Shown here in pieces: positions 14,335-23,368 of a stretch of DNA of 37,394 nucleotides (within the stretch, counting starts at the first letter, position 1; each line of letters starts with the position of its first letter). The DNA lies in assembly GCA_947623705.1 (NCBI GenBank), contig CANQHT010000001.1, positions 1 through 37,394 on the forward strand, written 5' to 3'. The translations under genes were made by a program, and so were the position numbers. This DNA is from an uncultured Bacilli bacterium. Lineage in GTDB: Bacteria; Bacillota_I; Bacilli_A; RF39; UBA660. A model generated the notes under the pieces. That model made no database searches. It was not told where the DNA came from and was given only the letters and a program-made list of their open reading frames with translations.

Positions 14335-15855
14335 ATGCAAAATATGCCGGATTCATTAAAAAGAATAATTGAAAAAAATCCAAACTTGGAACATCATGTT
14401 AGAGGATTACCAAGTTTAGGAGAAAATTTAATTAGTGGAGCATTTTCGAAAGAAGTAAGTAAGATATATGATGCCTTTGGATTATATGGCAATGAATTAT
14501 ATGCTCTTGAAAATGCCAGAATTAAAAATATTTCCTCACGATCACTTGGTGGGGGTAGTCCTATGCGGACTATAGCATTTCCTTTATGTAAGGAAGCATT
14601 AATTAATATCATCAGTAGTGATGACCTTTCAGATTATCCTTTGGCTGCTGGTGAGGAAGAAGCTAGAAAAATAATTGTAGAATATCTAAAGCAAGAAGGA
14701 TTTAAAAATAATACGGATATATCGGAAGACAATATTATCTTTACTGTATCAACAACCCATGCTTTTAATATTATTTCAAGTATTATTGCTAGACCTCATG
14801 ATGTAATATTAATGACAGGTCCCAATTATGGTTTATTCACTTTTGTTCCTGAACGGATTTCGGGAGCAACTGTTGAAATATTACCTTTGTCTAAAGAAGA
14901 TAATTGGTATGTTAATCCTCAAAAATTATCGCAAAGAATTGATGAAATTAATGCTAGTTTAAAAACTAAATATGGTGAATCTTTGGAATACACGCCTAAA
15001 GTTGTGGCCTTTTTAAATGAAAATCCCCATAATCCTTTAGGAAAAGTAATGAATGAGAATAATAAAGAAATACTTGAAGGTATTGGTAATGTATGCTTAT
15101 CAAAAGGAGTCTTTGTTATCGATGATTTAATATATCGAGATTTAACTTATGATAGAGATAATTTAGCCAAACCGATGGCCTCTTATGAAAAATTTTTTGA
15201 TAATACAATAACATTAACTGGTTTATCAAAATCCTATGGTTTAGCATCAATTAGATCTGGTATGGTAGTAGCAAATGAAATAATAATTAGAGCCATTCGA
15301 AATAAGATTTTTCAAACAATGGATTCTTCACCAGTACTCCAAGGTAGAGCTTTAGCCGGGGCCTTTAATGCCTCAGAAAGAAGAAAAAGAGAATATGATA
15401 ACTACTTTAATCCTATTATTGAAGAATATAAATATCGTTTAGAATTATTAAAAGCTTTAATTAATGGATTAGATTTTATTGAGGATATTAATCTAAGAAA
15501 AACAATTGAAATTGATATAAGAAATTATGCTTTGGGTTATGACATAAAACAAATATTAGATGGAATACCAAATGTTGATTTTGTAGATGGTACATTACCA
15601 GATTCGGGATTTTTTGAAATGTTAGATTTTACCCAATTGAAAAATAAAGTAGCGGAAAATGGTCGTATAATCAGTAATGAAAAAGAATTACTTAAATATA
15701 TGTATGAACAAGAGAAAATTAAACTTATTTTAGGCCAATCAATATCATGGCCAAACGAAGAACAACTTATTGGAAGAGTTACAACAGCTTTGGAAAGAGA
15801 AGATTTAGTTGAACATTTTAGTGCCATGAATAGATGTTTAAGAAAGTTAAGGTAA
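14335..15855 (+). CDS. PLP-dependent aminotransferase, class I/II fold
   Basis: A 506-residue fold-type I PLP enzyme, longer than the usual 390-430. Recognisable elements in order: DYPLAAGEEEARK, the TTHAFNIISS helix for cofactor phosphate, NPHNPLGKV (the conserved Asn-Pro loop), FVIDDLIYRDL with the Asp that holds the pyridine nitrogen, and LSKSYGLASIRSGM with the Schiff-base Lys299 and the phosphate-binding Arg. It probably transfers an amino group between an amino acid and a keto acid; the substrate is not evident. The extra length lies at the N terminus and in a C-terminal insertion. The ribosome-binding site has six consecutive G. It is first in the cargo operon and overlaps the next gene by 1 nt (TAATG). 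Confidence 0.87.
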   Translation: MQNMPDSLKRIIEKNPNLEHHVRGLPSLGENLISGAFSKEVSKIYDAFGLYGNELYALENARIKNISSRSLGGGSPMRTIAFPLCKEALINIISSDDLSDYPLAAGEEEARKIIVEYLKQEGFKNNTDISEDNIIFTVSTTHAFNIISSIIARPHDVILMTGPNYGLFTFVPERISGATVEILPLSKEDNWYVNPQKLSQRIDEINASLKTKYGESLEYTPKVVAFLNENPHNPLGKVMNENNKEILEGIGNVCLSKGVFVIDDLIYRDLTYDRDNLAKPMASYEKFFDNTITLTGLSKSYGLASIRSGMVVANEIIIRAIRNKIFQTMDSSPVLQGRALAGAFNASERRKREYDNYFNPIIEEYKYRLELLKALINGLDFIEDINLRKTIEIDIRNYALGYDIKQILDGIPNVDFVDGTLPDSGFFEMLDFTQLKNKVAENGRIISNEKELLKYMYEQEKIKLILGQSISWPNEEQLIGRVTTALEREDLVEHFSAMNRCLRKLR

Positions 15856-16754
15856 TGATGAAAAAAGTAGGAATTGTCTCTTGTGATAAGTGGCTAAATA
15901 AATTAGAAGAAGATATTAATTTAAAAAAAGCCTTAAATAGTCTTGGAATAGATGCGAAGATTATATCTTGGCAACAACCATTAGATGAAAAATATGATTT
16001 ATTAGTTTTAAAATCAGTATGGGGATATCAGAATTATTATAAAGAATTCAAAGAATGGCTTTTATGTGTTAAGAATAATAATATTCCCTTAGTTAATGAT
16101 GTGGATATGGTTTTAAATAATATTATGAAGGATAAACAATTTAATATTTTAAAAAAAAATAATATTGATTTTATAGATACTTTGTTTATGCAACAATCTG
16201 AATTATTAAGGGAAAACATAGAGGATATATTAGATGATAAATTATATGTTTTTAAACCAACAATATCTGGTAGTGGGGAAAATACTTATCTAGTAACAAA
16301 TTCTAATACTAAATCTATCCCAAATACAATTCAAAAAGAAGATATAATTAAAGTATATAATAAAGTATTAGAAGAAAATAGGGATTGTAAGATAATGATT
16401 CAACCATTTATTGAAGAAATAAATAATGGCGAATATTCGTGTATCTTTATCGAGGGAGAACTAACCCATACCATGTTAAGATTTCCCAATATATTTCATG
16501 AAAAAAGAAGGCCTTATTTAGTTAATAATGTTCCCGATAGGATTATAGAACTTGCGAAAAGTGTTGAAAGAATTCAAGATTTTAATAATTATTTATATAT
16601 GCGTGTTGATATGGTTTTAGTTAATGGTAAGGCTAAAATAATGGAAGTTGAATTAGCTGATCCAGATTTACTATTTAAGTATATTGAAAATGAGAGAGTT
16701 AGAGATCAAGGACTAAAATTACTATCAAAAAGTATAGTTAGGAGAATAAAATAA
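15855..16754 (+). CDS. ATP-grasp ligase, DcsG/glutathione-synthetase-like
   Basis: A protein of about 299 residues. The segment LLVLKSVWGYQNYYKEFKEWL, followed by VNDVDMVLNNIMKDKQFN, resembles the N-terminal domain of DcsG-type ATP-grasp enzymes (the cyclo-ligase family of cycloserine biosynthesis and relatives). The ATP-binding core shows VFKPTISGSGENTYLV, MIQPFIEEINNGEYSCIFIEGE and the metal-binding MEVELADPDLLF. Such enzymes make amide bonds via an acyl phosphate. Two tandem ATGs occur; the first overlaps the aminotransferase stop as TAATG. It also overlaps the next ATP-grasp gene as TAATG. Two ligases after an aminotransferase point to a small peptide-like or amino-acid-derived product. 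Confidence 0.8.
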   Translation: MMKKVGIVSCDKWLNKLEEDINLKKALNSLGIDAKIISWQQPLDEKYDLLVLKSVWGYQNYYKEFKEWLLCVKNNNIPLVNDVDMVLNNIMKDKQFNILKKNNIDFIDTLFMQQSELLRENIEDILDDKLYVFKPTISGSGENTYLVTNSNTKSIPNTIQKEDIIKVYNKVLEENRDCKIMIQPFIEEINNGEYSCIFIEGELTHTMLRFPNIFHEKRRPYLVNNVPDRIIELAKSVERIQDFNNYLYMRVDMVLVNGKAKIMEVELADPDLLFKYIENERVRDQGLKLLSKSIVRRIK

Positions 16755-18004
16755 TGAAAACTTTATTATATTTTGAGGAATATGAATCAGATCTTTCAAA
16801 AGCCCTAAGAAAAAGAAAAGACATTAACGTTTTATTTATTAGAACTGATAAAAATATAAGATTTTTTAGTAAGGAGTATTTAGAAAAATATAAAGATTAT
16901 TATCAATTCTTCTATGATAATGATTTTGATATGGAAATTTATAAATTTAAAAATTGGCTAAGTCATAAAAAGATTAAAATAGATTATTTTTTAAATGATT
17001 CTGAATTTTATATGGAGTATTCAAATAAAATTGCTGAGAGACTTGGATTAGAATGTTTGAGTTCTGAACAAGTAAAATGGGTCCGAGATAAAGTTGCAAT
17101 GAAAGATAAATTTAATCAAATAGGATTAAGAACAGTTGATTATCAAATTGTTACTTCTAAAAATGATATTCTAAAATTTATGAAAAAACACATTGGAGAA
17201 CCGATTATATTTAAACCAAGAGATTTAATGAATAGTAAAAATGTATTTAAGATTGATTCTCCAAGCGATTTGGATTATATAGATTTAAACTTAGAGTGTG
17301 GAAATTTTATGGTTGAATCATATTGCTATAATCAGGAATGGTCAATAGAAAGCCTAATTCAAGATGGTATAGTACTTGACTCTTACGTAACTTATATACC
17401 AAATAGAACTCTATGGGCAGCAATAGATAATAGATTAAATTGTCATATGACAGTTCCTAAAATACCTAAATACTTTAAGTTTATTCCAAAAAATTTTATT
17501 CAAAAAATAGTGAATGGTATGAATTTAAAAAATGGGGCAATGACAATAGAGGTATTTATAGATGAAGAAGGAAATGTGATGCCTAGTGAATTAGGATGGC
17601 GTTTACCTGGATGTCAAGCAACCAAAAATCACAGTAGATCCTATGGCTTTGATATGTGCGATTCATTGATTGATATAGCAATTCATAAACCAGTAAGTTT
17701 AAAATATAGGAATCCCATTGTTTGTGTAGGTGACTTATATTTACCAAATAAAGAAGGCCTAATTACGGAAATCACTTCGCTGGATGAATTATTAAATATG
17801 GATGGAGTTATTGATGGTGAGATGCTTATAAAAAAAGGGGATATCCAAAAAAAACGAAGAGTAGGTAATGATGCCTCTGGTTGGGTTCAAGTTGTAGGGG
17901 AAAATGAGTTTGATACTTTACAAAAAATGCAAAGAATATATGATAATTTTACAATAGAGGTTGCAAATGATATAGGAGGCAAAAAATATGTTAAAAAATT
18001 ATAA
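16754..18004 (+). CDS. ATP-grasp ligase, L-amino-acid-ligase-like
   Basis: A 416-residue protein. An N-terminal pre-ATP-grasp domain (about 1-105) is followed by the ATP-grasp core: VAMKDKFNQIGLRTVDY, PIIFKPRDLMNSKNVF, MVESYCYNQEWSIESL and the magnesium-binding VFIDEEGNVMPSELGWRLPG. The E-x-G-WRLPG ending, with a following helix and a C-terminal subdomain, is the pattern of carnosine-synthase/BacD-like amino-acid ligases. Such enzymes join free amino acids or amines to carboxylates with formation of ADP. Substrates cannot be read from the sequence. A GGAGAATAA site precedes the start, and the gene overlaps the transporter gene by 17 nt. Confidence 0.8.
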   Translation: MKTLLYFEEYESDLSKALRKRKDINVLFIRTDKNIRFFSKEYLEKYKDYYQFFYDNDFDMEIYKFKNWLSHKKIKIDYFLNDSEFYMEYSNKIAERLGLECLSSEQVKWVRDKVAMKDKFNQIGLRTVDYQIVTSKNDILKFMKKHIGEPIIFKPRDLMNSKNVFKIDSPSDLDYIDLNLECGNFMVESYCYNQEWSIESLIQDGIVLDSYVTYIPNRTLWAAIDNRLNCHMTVPKIPKYFKFIPKNFIQKIVNGMNLKNGAMTIEVFIDEEGNVMPSELGWRLPGCQATKNHSRSYGFDMCDSLIDIAIHKPVSLKYRNPIVCVGDLYLPNKEGLITEITSLDELLNMDGVIDGEMLIKKGDIQKKRRVGNDASGWVQVVGENEFDTLQKMQRIYDNFTIEVANDIGGKKYVKKL

Positions 18005-18779
18005 ACAATACTTTTTAATTTTATTATTTACGATATTACTTACAATGGGTTGTTCCAATAAGTTAAATGTTATTAATAATAAAGATGATTTAAATAATAA
18101 AAATATTGGTATTTATACTGGTTCAGAGTATGATACTATTGCGGAAAATAATATCTTAGATGTGAGTATTTCATATTATAATAGTTATAGTGATCAAATA
18201 TCAGCTTTGAAGTCGGGTAAAATAGATGGTTTTTTAACAGATGAACCATTAGCTAAAGAAATAATCAAGGAAAATAGTAATCTAAAAATATTAGATGAAA
18301 AACTTACTGAAGATAGTTATGCATTTGCCATTAATCCTAATAAACAAGATTTACAAAAGGCAATTAATGAAGTGTTAAATACTATGAAACAAAATGGTAA
18401 ATTACAAGAATTAGAAGAAAAATGGATGGGAAATGAGGAAAGTAAAAAAGAATTAGATAATTATAATTATGATGCTTCCAAAGGCACTATTAAATTTGCT
18501 ACTGTATCAGGTTCTGCCCCATTTGCCTATATGAAAAATAATAAGATTGTTGGATATGATATTGATGTAATAAATTATATTTGTAAAGAATTAGGTTATA
18601 AGCTTGAAGTTATAGAAATGGCATTTGAGGGTATAATTCCAGCCTTAAAATCTGGGAAAGTTGATGTTTCAGGTTGTTCGATTATTGTAACGGAAGAAAG
18701 AAAAAAATCAGTTTTATTTTCAGAACCGGATTATACTGGGGGAATTGTAGTAGTTGTTAGAGGAAAAAATGAAAAATAA
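17988..18779 (+). CDS. Amino-acid ABC transporter substrate-binding lipoprotein, permuted halves
   Basis: A 263-residue lipoprotein: hydrophobic signal and MGCS lipobox-like site near residue 22. The mature part is an SBP_bac_3-type domain, but its halves are in swapped order. Residues about 30-150 match the second half of the family (DLNNKNIGIYTGS, then LKSGKIDGFLTDEP, ending in KWMG). Residues about 165-263 match the first half (FATVSGSAPFAYMKNNKIVGYDIDVI, then PALKSGKVDVSGC and SEPDYTGGIVVVVRG). The join is at the hinge, so a complete fold is possible. I recall similar permuted proteins in gut Bacillota. It overlaps the permease gene by 11 nt and is likely to deliver an amino acid or related compound. 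Confidence 0.85.
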   Translation: MLKNYKQYFLILLFTILLTMGCSNKLNVINNKDDLNNKNIGIYTGSEYDTIAENNILDVSISYYNSYSDQISALKSGKIDGFLTDEPLAKEIIKENSNLKILDEKLTEDSYAFAINPNKQDLQKAINEVLNTMKQNGKLQELEEKWMGNEESKKELDNYNYDASKGTIKFATVSGSAPFAYMKNNKIVGYDIDVINYICKELGYKLEVIEMAFEGIIPALKSGKVDVSGCSIIVTEERKKSVLFSEPDYTGGIVVVVRGKNEK

Positions 18780-19545
18780 AACTAAGTTTATAAAGTTCTT
18801 CTTTATATTGTTTCTCATAATAATAGTTATAGTTATTAGTAAAGATGTAATTATAGATTTTTTAATTAATGTTAGAAATAGTTTTAATCGAACAATAATT
18901 TTAGAAAAAAGATATATTTTATTTTTAAATGGATTAAAATCAACAATATTAATTTCATTCTTAGCAATTATATTTGGTACATTATTAGGATTTATTTTAT
19001 TCTTGTTACAAAAATCAAAGATCAAAATTTTAAGTAAATTTTCGTATATGATAGTACGATTTTTACAAGGAGTTCCCGTAACAGTTTTATTATTAACATT
19101 TTATTTTGGAATTTTTGGAAATATAAATATAGCACCTATTGTAGTAGCAATAATAGTATTTTCAATATACTTTTCTGCATATGTTTCCGAGATTATTAAA
19201 GGGGCCTTTTTATCAATTAATAGAACCCAAATTGATTCGGCTTATGCTTTAGGTTTTACTAAACTTCAAACAGTTAGATATATAATTATCCCTCAAGTAC
19301 TTTCGTATATAATCCCCGTTTATAAAAATGAAAGTGTTTCCATAATAAAATCCACTTCTATAGCTGGTTATATATCTGTAATGGAACTAACTAAAGCAAG
19401 TGATATCATAAGAAATAGAACTTATGAAGCATTCTTTCCATTAATATTTACAGCGTTTATATATTTTATAATTTGTTATATATTTTGTAAAATATTGGAT
19501 TTAGTATATAAGAAAATTAATCCAAAGGTGGTGAAGAATTTATGA
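18769..19545 (+). CDS. Amino-acid ABC transporter permease (HisM/GlnP type)
   Basis: A membrane protein of 258 residues from the ATG at 18769, chosen because AGAGGA lies just upstream; the TTG at 18754 has no such site. It has one leading hydrophobic segment (about 7-30), then the five-helix core of polar amino-acid permeases: GLKSTILISFLAIIFGTLLGF, FLQGVPVTVLLLTFYFG, and the coupling-loop EAA region around AYALGFTKLQTVRYIIIPQ. Such permeases act as homodimers or heterodimers with an ATPase. Here only one permease is present, so a homodimer is expected. It overlaps the ATPase gene by 4 nt (ATGA). Confidence 0.92.
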   Translation: MKNKTKFIKFFFILFLIIIVIVISKDVIIDFLINVRNSFNRTIILEKRYILFLNGLKSTILISFLAIIFGTLLGFILFLLQKSKIKILSKFSYMIVRFLQGVPVTVLLLTFYFGIFGNINIAPIVVAIIVFSIYFSAYVSEIIKGAFLSINRTQIDSAYALGFTKLQTVRYIIIPQVLSYIIPVYKNESVSIIKSTSIAGYISVMELTKASDIIRNRTYEAFFPLIFTAFIYFIICYIFCKILDLVYKKINPKVVKNL

Positions 19546-20213
19546 AAAAAGATTGCATATTAGAGTTGGAAAATGTTGCCAAATACTATGGCAATGAATT
19601 GGTATTTAATAATATTAATTTAAAGATAAAAAAAGGAGAAGTAATTTCTTTAGTAGGAAAAAGTGGGAGTGGTAAGAGTACTTTATTAAAGTGTATAAAT
19701 CGCTTAGAAGATATCAATGCGGGTAAAATAAAGTTTAAAGGAAGGGATATTAAAGAAATATCTCTTGTAGAATTAAGACAAAAAATTGGGATAGTATTTC
19801 AAGATTATAATTTATTTGAACATTTAACTGTCTTAGATAATCTTACAATAGGTTTAATTAAAATAAAAGGTTATTCTAAAAAAGAGAGTATTCATAAAGC
19901 TTTAAATGTTTTAAAAAAAGTGGATTTGGTTGATAAAAAGGATAAATATCCCGATGAATTATCGGGAGGACAAAAACAAAGAGTTGCCATTGCTAGAACT
20001 CTATTAATGGAACCAGATATTATTTTATTAGATGAACCTACAAGTGCCTTAGATAAAGAGATGAAGAATAGTGTATTAGAATTAATTAGTGAACTTGTTG
20101 ATGAAGATATGACTTTAATTGTAGTATCACATGAAGATGAATTTATTAATAAAGTGTCAGATAGAATATTTAGTTTTAATAAACATACTTTATTGGAGAA
20201 GAAAAATGGATAG
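19542..20213 (+). CDS. Amino-acid ABC transporter ATP-binding protein (GlnQ type)
   Basis: A 223-residue ATPase, slightly shorter than the usual 240. All motifs are intact: Walker A GKSGSGKST (39-47), Q-loop in VFQDYNLFEHLTVLDN, signature LSGGQKQR, Walker B IILLDEPTSALD, and the switch His in VVSHED. It should energise the permease encoded just upstream; substrate-binding protein, permease and ATPase form a complete import system. Within this operon it may import a precursor amino acid or recover a secreted product; export is not expected from this family. Its end overlaps the kinase gene by 8 nt. Confidence 0.94.
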   Translation: MKKDCILELENVAKYYGNELVFNNINLKIKKGEVISLVGKSGSGKSTLLKCINRLEDINAGKIKFKGRDIKEISLVELRQKIGIVFQDYNLFEHLTVLDNLTIGLIKIKGYSKKESIHKALNVLKKVDLVDKKDKYPDELSGGQKQRVAIARTLLMEPDIILLDEPTSALDKEMKNSVLELISELVDEDMTLIVVSHEDEFINKVSDRIFSFNKHTLLEKKNG

Positions 20214-21090
20214 TATTAATAGATACAAGATTATAAAAAAATTCCCATTAGGTGGTTCATCCGTTCAAAAATACATTGTTGAAAAAGATAATAAAATATT
20301 CTTGTTAAGATTATATGATATTAGATTTATGGATAGTAGATATAAAGCTTTTAATAATATTAGAATTTTGCATAATAATGGCATAGCTGTTCCTGAAATA
20401 TATGATTTTGGTGTGATGTCGGATAATAAACATGGTTATGCTATTATGGATTGGCTTGCTGGAGTTTCTTTAGATAATTTATTATTTGATGATAGTTTAA
20501 TTGACAAATATGGAAAAATAGTGGCAAATGAGTTATTTAAAATGCATAATATAGATCCAAATGAAAATATAAATATATATGATAAGTTTATAAAGTCGTT
20601 TAATAAGAAAATAAATAAATTGAAAGACATAGGTATAGATTATACATCTTCTATTCTAGAATCATTTGTTTTAGATAATAGTATGGTTTTAAAATGTTTA
20701 GATACAAGTATTATTCATGGGGATTTTCATCCGGGAAATATAGTAGTAAATGATGGTAAAATTTGCTTTATAGATTTAGATGTATGCCAGAATAACTTTG
20801 CTTGGATAGATTTATCTACAAATTCTTGTAATTTAGATTATCCTAAGTTTTATACAACTTTAATAAATGAATACTTTAATAATAATGTTCCAGATAATTT
20901 TTGGTTAATATATAATCTATATGGTTCGTTATATTGCTTAGATTATATATTATATTGTAATAGAACGGCTAATAAAACACTTGAAGATGGTATTACAGTT
21001 GTTAAGAAATTTTTAGATTATTCAGATGAATTTAGCTCATTAAAACCTAAGTGGTATGATAATAAAAAAGTTTTAAGAAAGGAAAAATAG
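20206..21090 (+). CDS. APH/choline-kinase-fold phosphotransferase
   Basis: A 294-residue protein. An N-lobe with GGSSVQKYIVEKDNKIFLLR is followed by MDWLAGVSLDNLL at the hinge, the catalytic HGDFHPGNIVV loop and FIDLDVC as the metal-binding Asp. This is the aminoglycoside/macrolide phosphotransferase and choline kinase fold. The substrate is probably a small hydroxylated molecule; in this operon it could be a pathway intermediate, or phosphorylation could protect the producer. I start at the ATG at 20206 (after TTGGAGAA), not the upstream in-frame ATG at 20131, which lies deep in the ATPase gene. A second gene of the same fold lies at 23369. Confidence 0.85.
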   Translation: MDSINRYKIIKKFPLGGSSVQKYIVEKDNKIFLLRLYDIRFMDSRYKAFNNIRILHNNGIAVPEIYDFGVMSDNKHGYAIMDWLAGVSLDNLLFDDSLIDKYGKIVANELFKMHNIDPNENINIYDKFIKSFNKKINKLKDIGIDYTSSILESFVLDNSMVLKCLDTSIIHGDFHPGNIVVNDGKICFIDLDVCQNNFAWIDLSTNSCNLDYPKFYTTLINEYFNNNVPDNFWLIYNLYGSLYCLDYILYCNRTANKTLEDGITVVKKFLDYSDEFSSLKPKWYDNKKVLRKEK

Positions 21091-21092
21091 GT

Positions 21093-22019
21093 ATGAGAGA
21101 ATTAAAAAAATATGAAGGGGATAGAGTTATATTAATGGCTTGTTCAAATTGTAATGTTGCATGTAAGCATTGCTATATAGGATATACGGGAAATAGGACT
21201 CCAGAAGAATTAAAAAAATTAGCGGAGTATTATAAAAATAAATATAAATTAGTAAGAATAGATGGTGCTGAACCACTTGTTGACTTGGGATATTTACCTT
21301 CTTACAAAATAGTTGGCCAAGATTGGATTATGACAAATGGGCTTAGAATATTTCGGGAACCAAAGATAATAGACTTATTGCTAGAAAATGGCATTAGTAA
21401 TGTATTTATGTCTTATCATTTTGAAATACAAGATAGTTTAAATGGTATTACTAACGAGATGTTAAATGCCGTTATTAGAATGTTAAGAGAAAAAGGACTT
21501 AGAGTTGTTTTAATGACAACAATTACAAATAAGAATGCCAAAGATACTTTGCAAATATGTGAGAATGCTTATGAACTAGGGGCATCGGGAATTGAATTTA
21601 ACAAAATATTTATTCAAGGAAGAGCTAAAAACTTAACTGATGTAAGATTAGTAAAAGAAGACTATGATAGTTTCTTTACACAATTAAAACAAGCTAGAGA
21701 CAAATATGATATAAATGATTTTGAAGTAAGAAGAAGTGGAACTTTTGGCTGTGATACGGTTAATGAACCAAATAATTTCAAATGTAGTGCTGGTGTAAAA
21801 AAAGTTTGTATTACACCTGATGATAAAGTTTATGGATGTACATGTATATGTAAACCTGGTTATGAAGTTGGTGAAATAATTGATGGTGAAATATATATGT
21901 ATTCCGATTTTGAAAATGATCGCACTTGGTGTTTAGGTGATAAAATGGGTGAATTAGGTATAGAAAATATCCAAGATCTTAATAATCCAAAAATAAAGAG
22001 TTTAGTTAGAAAGATTTAA
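21093..22019 (+). CDS. Radical SAM protein with SPASM-like cysteine-rich C-terminus
   Basis: A 308-residue protein. The 4Fe-4S site CxxxCxxC is at Cys20, Cys24 and Cys27 (CNVACKHCY), with an extra Cys17. The typical DGAEPL motif for SAM binding follows near residue 65, and WIMTNGLRI is the next beta strand. Near the C terminus CSAGVKKVC, then CTCIC, resembles a twitch/SPASM auxiliary cluster region, often found in enzymes that modify peptides. No precursor peptide gene is evident nearby. It probably performs a difficult carbon-centred step such as epimerisation, cross-linking or deoxygenation. The start follows AGGAAAAATAGGT, 2 nt after the kinase stop. Confidence 0.9.
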   Translation: MRELKKYEGDRVILMACSNCNVACKHCYIGYTGNRTPEELKKLAEYYKNKYKLVRIDGAEPLVDLGYLPSYKIVGQDWIMTNGLRIFREPKIIDLLLENGISNVFMSYHFEIQDSLNGITNEMLNAVIRMLREKGLRVVLMTTITNKNAKDTLQICENAYELGASGIEFNKIFIQGRAKNLTDVRLVKEDYDSFFTQLKQARDKYDINDFEVRRSGTFGCDTVNEPNNFKCSAGVKKVCITPDDKVYGCTCICKPGYEVGEIIDGEIYMYSDFENDRTWCLGDKMGELGIENIQDLNNPKIKSLVRKI

Positions 22020-22020
22020 A

Positions 22021-22788
22021 ATGAATAGGGATGAATTAAATATTCTACTAAAAAAGTACTATTCTTTTAATAACGTAGTTAAAAGTAAATTAAATATAGA
22101 TGATAAACAAAATTTTGATTTAGTAATTATTTCACCAACATGGAAACCACATTTTGTGTTTAATGAAGATTATAATGTTGAAAATTTAAAAACCGGAAGT
22201 ACGGCAACATATATTTTATATTATAATAATAAAAAAATATTGTTTATTAAGACTGGAAAAGGAGCCCCAAATGTGTTTGATAATTTATTACTTTTACGAA
22301 ATATTGATTCACCATATATATTTTTAGGTTCTGCTGGCTCTTTGAGTGAAAATGTTCATGAAGGAGATATTTTTATACCAGATTATTCTATTTCAGGAGA
22401 TGGAGCATCGCTATATTTTGAAAAGAAAATAGATACTACAAATTTTTTTAATAAAATATATTTTAGCGCTGAAATTAAGCAATATATTACGAGTATTTTG
22501 AAAAATATTAATTTTTCATATAAAAATGGTGGAGTTTATTCAACTGATTCATTAATAGGTGAATATTATCACCTTCAAGAAATAATGAAATTTGATGTTT
22601 CTTGTATTGAACAAGAAACTGCTGCATTTGGTAAATGTATGAAAATTATGGAAAAAGAAGGTTTGCCAATTTTAGTAATATCTGATTCATTAATTTGTGG
22701 TACAAACTATTATGAGCCAATGGAAAACAAGCAAGAATATCTTTTAACTAGAACAAAAAAATTACAAAAAATAATTAGTAGATTTTAG
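22021..22788 (+). CDS. Nucleoside phosphorylase-like protein (PNP/UDP family)
   Basis: A 255-residue protein with a fold like the PNP_UDP_1 family: IKTGKGAPNVFDNLLLL, then FLGSAGSLSENVHEGDIFIPDYSI, EQETAAFGKCM and a final SDSLICGTNY. The GSAGSL segment corresponds to the usual GtaGgl phosphate-binding strand, EQETAAF to the EMEtaA ribose-binding segment, and SDSL to the base-contacting loop. It should cleave or form an N-glycosidic bond of a nucleoside-like substrate, possibly removing adenine from SAM by-products such as 5'-deoxyadenosine made by the neighbouring radical SAM enzyme. It starts 1 nt after the radical SAM stop; the substrate is inferred, not shown. Confidence 0.75.
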   Translation: MNRDELNILLKKYYSFNNVVKSKLNIDDKQNFDLVIISPTWKPHFVFNEDYNVENLKTGSTATYILYYNNKKILFIKTGKGAPNVFDNLLLLRNIDSPYIFLGSAGSLSENVHEGDIFIPDYSISGDGASLYFEKKIDTTNFFNKIYFSAEIKQYITSILKNINFSYKNGGVYSTDSLIGEYYHLQEIMKFDVSCIEQETAAFGKCMKIMEKEGLPILVISDSLICGTNYYEPMENKQEYLLTRTKKLQKIISRF

Positions 22789-22797
22789 GGGGAAGTT

Positions 22798-23364
22798 ATG
22801 AAATATATTATAATGTCAGATGGTAAAGGAACAAGGTGGAATAATTACCTTGGAATTACAAAACAAGAAGTTATTATTAACAATGAAAGACTGATTGATA
22901 GAACTGTTAGAATGATTTTAGAAAGAACAACAAATGATGTATATATACTGTCAAGTAATCAAAATCATGATAGTAAATATGCCAAAAGAATAGTTTCAAA
23001 ATATGATGATTATTTTCACAAAAGGTATGCTTACGACTTTCTTGATGATTCAACAACTTATTTATATGGAGACACTTTTTATGATGAAAAAACAATTGAT
23101 ATAATTATAAAAGACATGGTTGAAAATATAAGTTTTTATGGTAACGAATATGCTATTATTGCTGTAAAAGCAAATAATTATCAATTATTAAAAAGGGTAA
23201 TAGATAATGCCAATAATCATTGCCATTCACTTTACCATTTATTTGATGAATTTGAAAATTATAGAACTTTTGTTAATGTAGGAGATGGGTTTGTCAATAT
23301 AAATACTCCAAATGATTATATTAATTTAATAAAAGATACTAAAAAATTAGTATTAAAAAGGTGA
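22798..23364 (+). CDS. Nucleotidyltransferase-like protein (NTP_transferase fold)
   Basis: A 188-residue protein. The N terminus MKYIIMSDGKGTRW matches the glycine-rich nucleotide-binding start of the sugar- and choline-phosphate nucleotidyltransferase family (GxGTR), followed by ITKQEVIINNERLIDRTVRMI with the conserved Lys. DDSTTYLYGDTFYD corresponds to the acidic strand that binds metal. It is shorter than most members (220-290) and ends with FVNINTPNDY, a segment typical of MobA-like and LicC-like enzymes. With the two APH-fold kinases it could phosphorylate and then nucleotidylate a small alcohol, as LicA and LicC do for choline, but this is analogy. GGGGGAAG precedes the ATG. Confidence 0.72.
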   Translation: MKYIIMSDGKGTRWNNYLGITKQEVIINNERLIDRTVRMILERTTNDVYILSSNQNHDSKYAKRIVSKYDDYFHKRYAYDFLDDSTTYLYGDTFYDEKTIDIIIKDMVENISFYGNEYAIIAVKANNYQLLKRVIDNANNHCHSLYHLFDEFENYRTFVNVGDGFVNINTPNDYINLIKDTKKLVLKR

Positions 23365-23368
23365 TTTT

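Noticed and set aside
14321..14335. The six-G run before the aminotransferase start as a further phase-variable promoter
   Set aside because: It lies in the ribosome-binding site, downstream of the -10 box, and none of the cassette features surround it. A similar six-G run precedes the Fic gene. G-length could still affect translation, but the cassette pattern is absent.
20131..20205. Earlier ATG start for the APH-fold kinase at 20131
   Set aside because: It lies inside the ABC ATPase gene, lacks a ribosome-binding site and adds residues unlike the family. ATG at 20206 has TTGGAGAA upstream.
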